Below, piece after piece: positions 63,351 to 64,000 of a stretch of DNA of 64,000 nt. How positions within the stretch are numbered: position 1 is the first letter of the stretch; each line of letters begins with the position of its first letter. The stretch is from the NCBI GenBank assembly GCA_030407315.1, contig JALQPE010000071.1:1-64000 (forward strand), written 5' to 3'. Below the pieces are notes generated by a model, which saw only the letters and a program-made list of their open reading frames with translations, searched no databases and was not told the origin of the DNA. Made by a program: the position numbers and the translations under genes. The stretch comes from Asparagopsis taxiformis (lineage: Eukaryota > Rhodophyta > Florideophyceae > Bonnemaisoniales > Bonnemaisoniaceae).

Positions 63351-64000
63351 CCTCAGTGAAGGTAAGAGATGTTTCGGAGTGGTATCAGCAGTAGTGGAGA
63401 CAAGGGCAGTGTTTTCCACCACTCACCGGAGGTTTACGAGATCGAGAGATTTACGCGGAGCGTTAAGGAGAGACTCATCAGTAGAGTGAGGGAGTTGGTG
63501 GAGGAGATTGAGGTTGGGAGTTGGTGTCAGAGTCAGAGTCCGAATGGGATGAAGGAGGAGTATCCTGTTTGGTAGAGAGCGTCTGTGTTCTCGGAAATGG
63601 ACGCGGACGTCCACAACCTCTAGTACACCTAGTATTACTAGGCGGACGTCCATGTTCTCCAGTATTTTTGGATGTCCGCCTAGAACCGGACGTCCATGCG
63701 GTCCTAGTACGTCTAGTATTACTAGGGCGACATTCATTGTTTCTAGTACCACGGATGTCCCCCTCGGGATGGACTTCCGCCATGTCTATGTCCACCTAGG
63801 ACGGGCGCACGGTTCAGAAATTCAAAAATTTCGACCCCAGAAATTTCTGCCGCCGTGCTCGACATGGATGTCCGCATCCATCACGGCGACCACTCTATTT
63901 TTCCTTGTCGGTCGACTCCAATTTCGTCTTTAATTTTTTCATCCTCTCGCTCACACCCCTTCCTGTTGGTGCTCACCTCCCCCGTACTGTACCTCAAACA
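63351..64000 (-). other. Copia 2 linker upstream of reverse transcriptase, with degenerate repeats
   Basis: On the minus strand this should encode the low-complexity linker between integrase and reverse transcriptase: one frame is Ser/Asp/Pro-rich (PPSSHSDSDSDTNS). At 63596-63800 GGACGTCCA, CTAGTATTACTAG and related words recur in both orientations as degenerate repeats. Integrase itself is not visible before the window ends. Confidence 0.5.

Overview
The window is a nest of eukaryotic mobile elements with no recognisable host housekeeping gene. Long ORFs, GT-AG-type splice signals, Copia and Gypsy retrotransposons primed from initiator tRNA, CACTA-type ends and a Plavaka-like transposase all point to a eukaryotic nuclear genome. 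An intron-poor, transposon-rich alga such as a red alga would fit, but nothing in the window proves the lineage. ParB-like domains and a bacterial-type amino-methyltransferase occur only inside the mobile elements.

Layout. (1) 1-3502: a broken copy (copy A) of a DNA transposon that is seen complete further right. (2) About 3503-20062: a CACTA/Plavaka-like transposon. It carries the transposase (13651-17454) and two genes that each fuse an N-terminal ParB-like domain to a C-terminal Fe(II)/2-oxoglutarate dioxygenase-like domain (3947-7593, frameshifted; 9167-12427, intact). Every interval between these genes holds a cluster of 37-bp near-perfect palindromes. Subterminal repeats at 19256-20045 lead to a terminus reading CACTACGGTG on the minus strand. 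(3) 20177-24151: the 5' half of a minus-strand Copia element, with its LTR, a half-tRNA primer site and a zinc-finger ORF in its leader. (4) 24152-29672: a Gypsy element truncated at both ends by Copia LTRs. (5) 29673-30634 and 62283-64000: a second Copia of the same LTR family, split in two. (6) 30635-62278: the DNA transposon that splits it.

This last transposon is the most striking object. Its ends are inverted repeats of about 2.3 kb starting AACACTAGTTTGGTG, it is flanked by a 4-bp duplication CCCA, and removing it with one CCCA restores the Copia RNase H reading frame. Its core is about 11.2 kb and encodes a beta-class DNA amino-methyltransferase (DPPY motif), a small ParB-like protein (DGFHR motif) and a decayed transposase-like protein of the DUF7869-like type (motif GHTHSDID). 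The methyltransferase and the transposase run convergently from the two ends into the inverted repeats, so both can end in the same Cys/His zinc finger. A young Copia (412-bp LTRs, one difference) sits in the right inverted repeat. A 14.6-kb block (transposon core plus Copia) is then present twice in tandem, with mismatched target duplications that indicate Copia-mediated unequal exchange or an assembly join.

The two unrelated DNA transposons share one design: a transposase, a ParB-like DNA-clamp-type domain and an enzyme of a class that modifies DNA bases (methyltransferase in one, dioxygenase in the other). From about 53709 to at least 63300 the sequence is full of single-base indels relative to the near-identical upstream copy, so broken ORFs there may be base-calling errors rather than decay.
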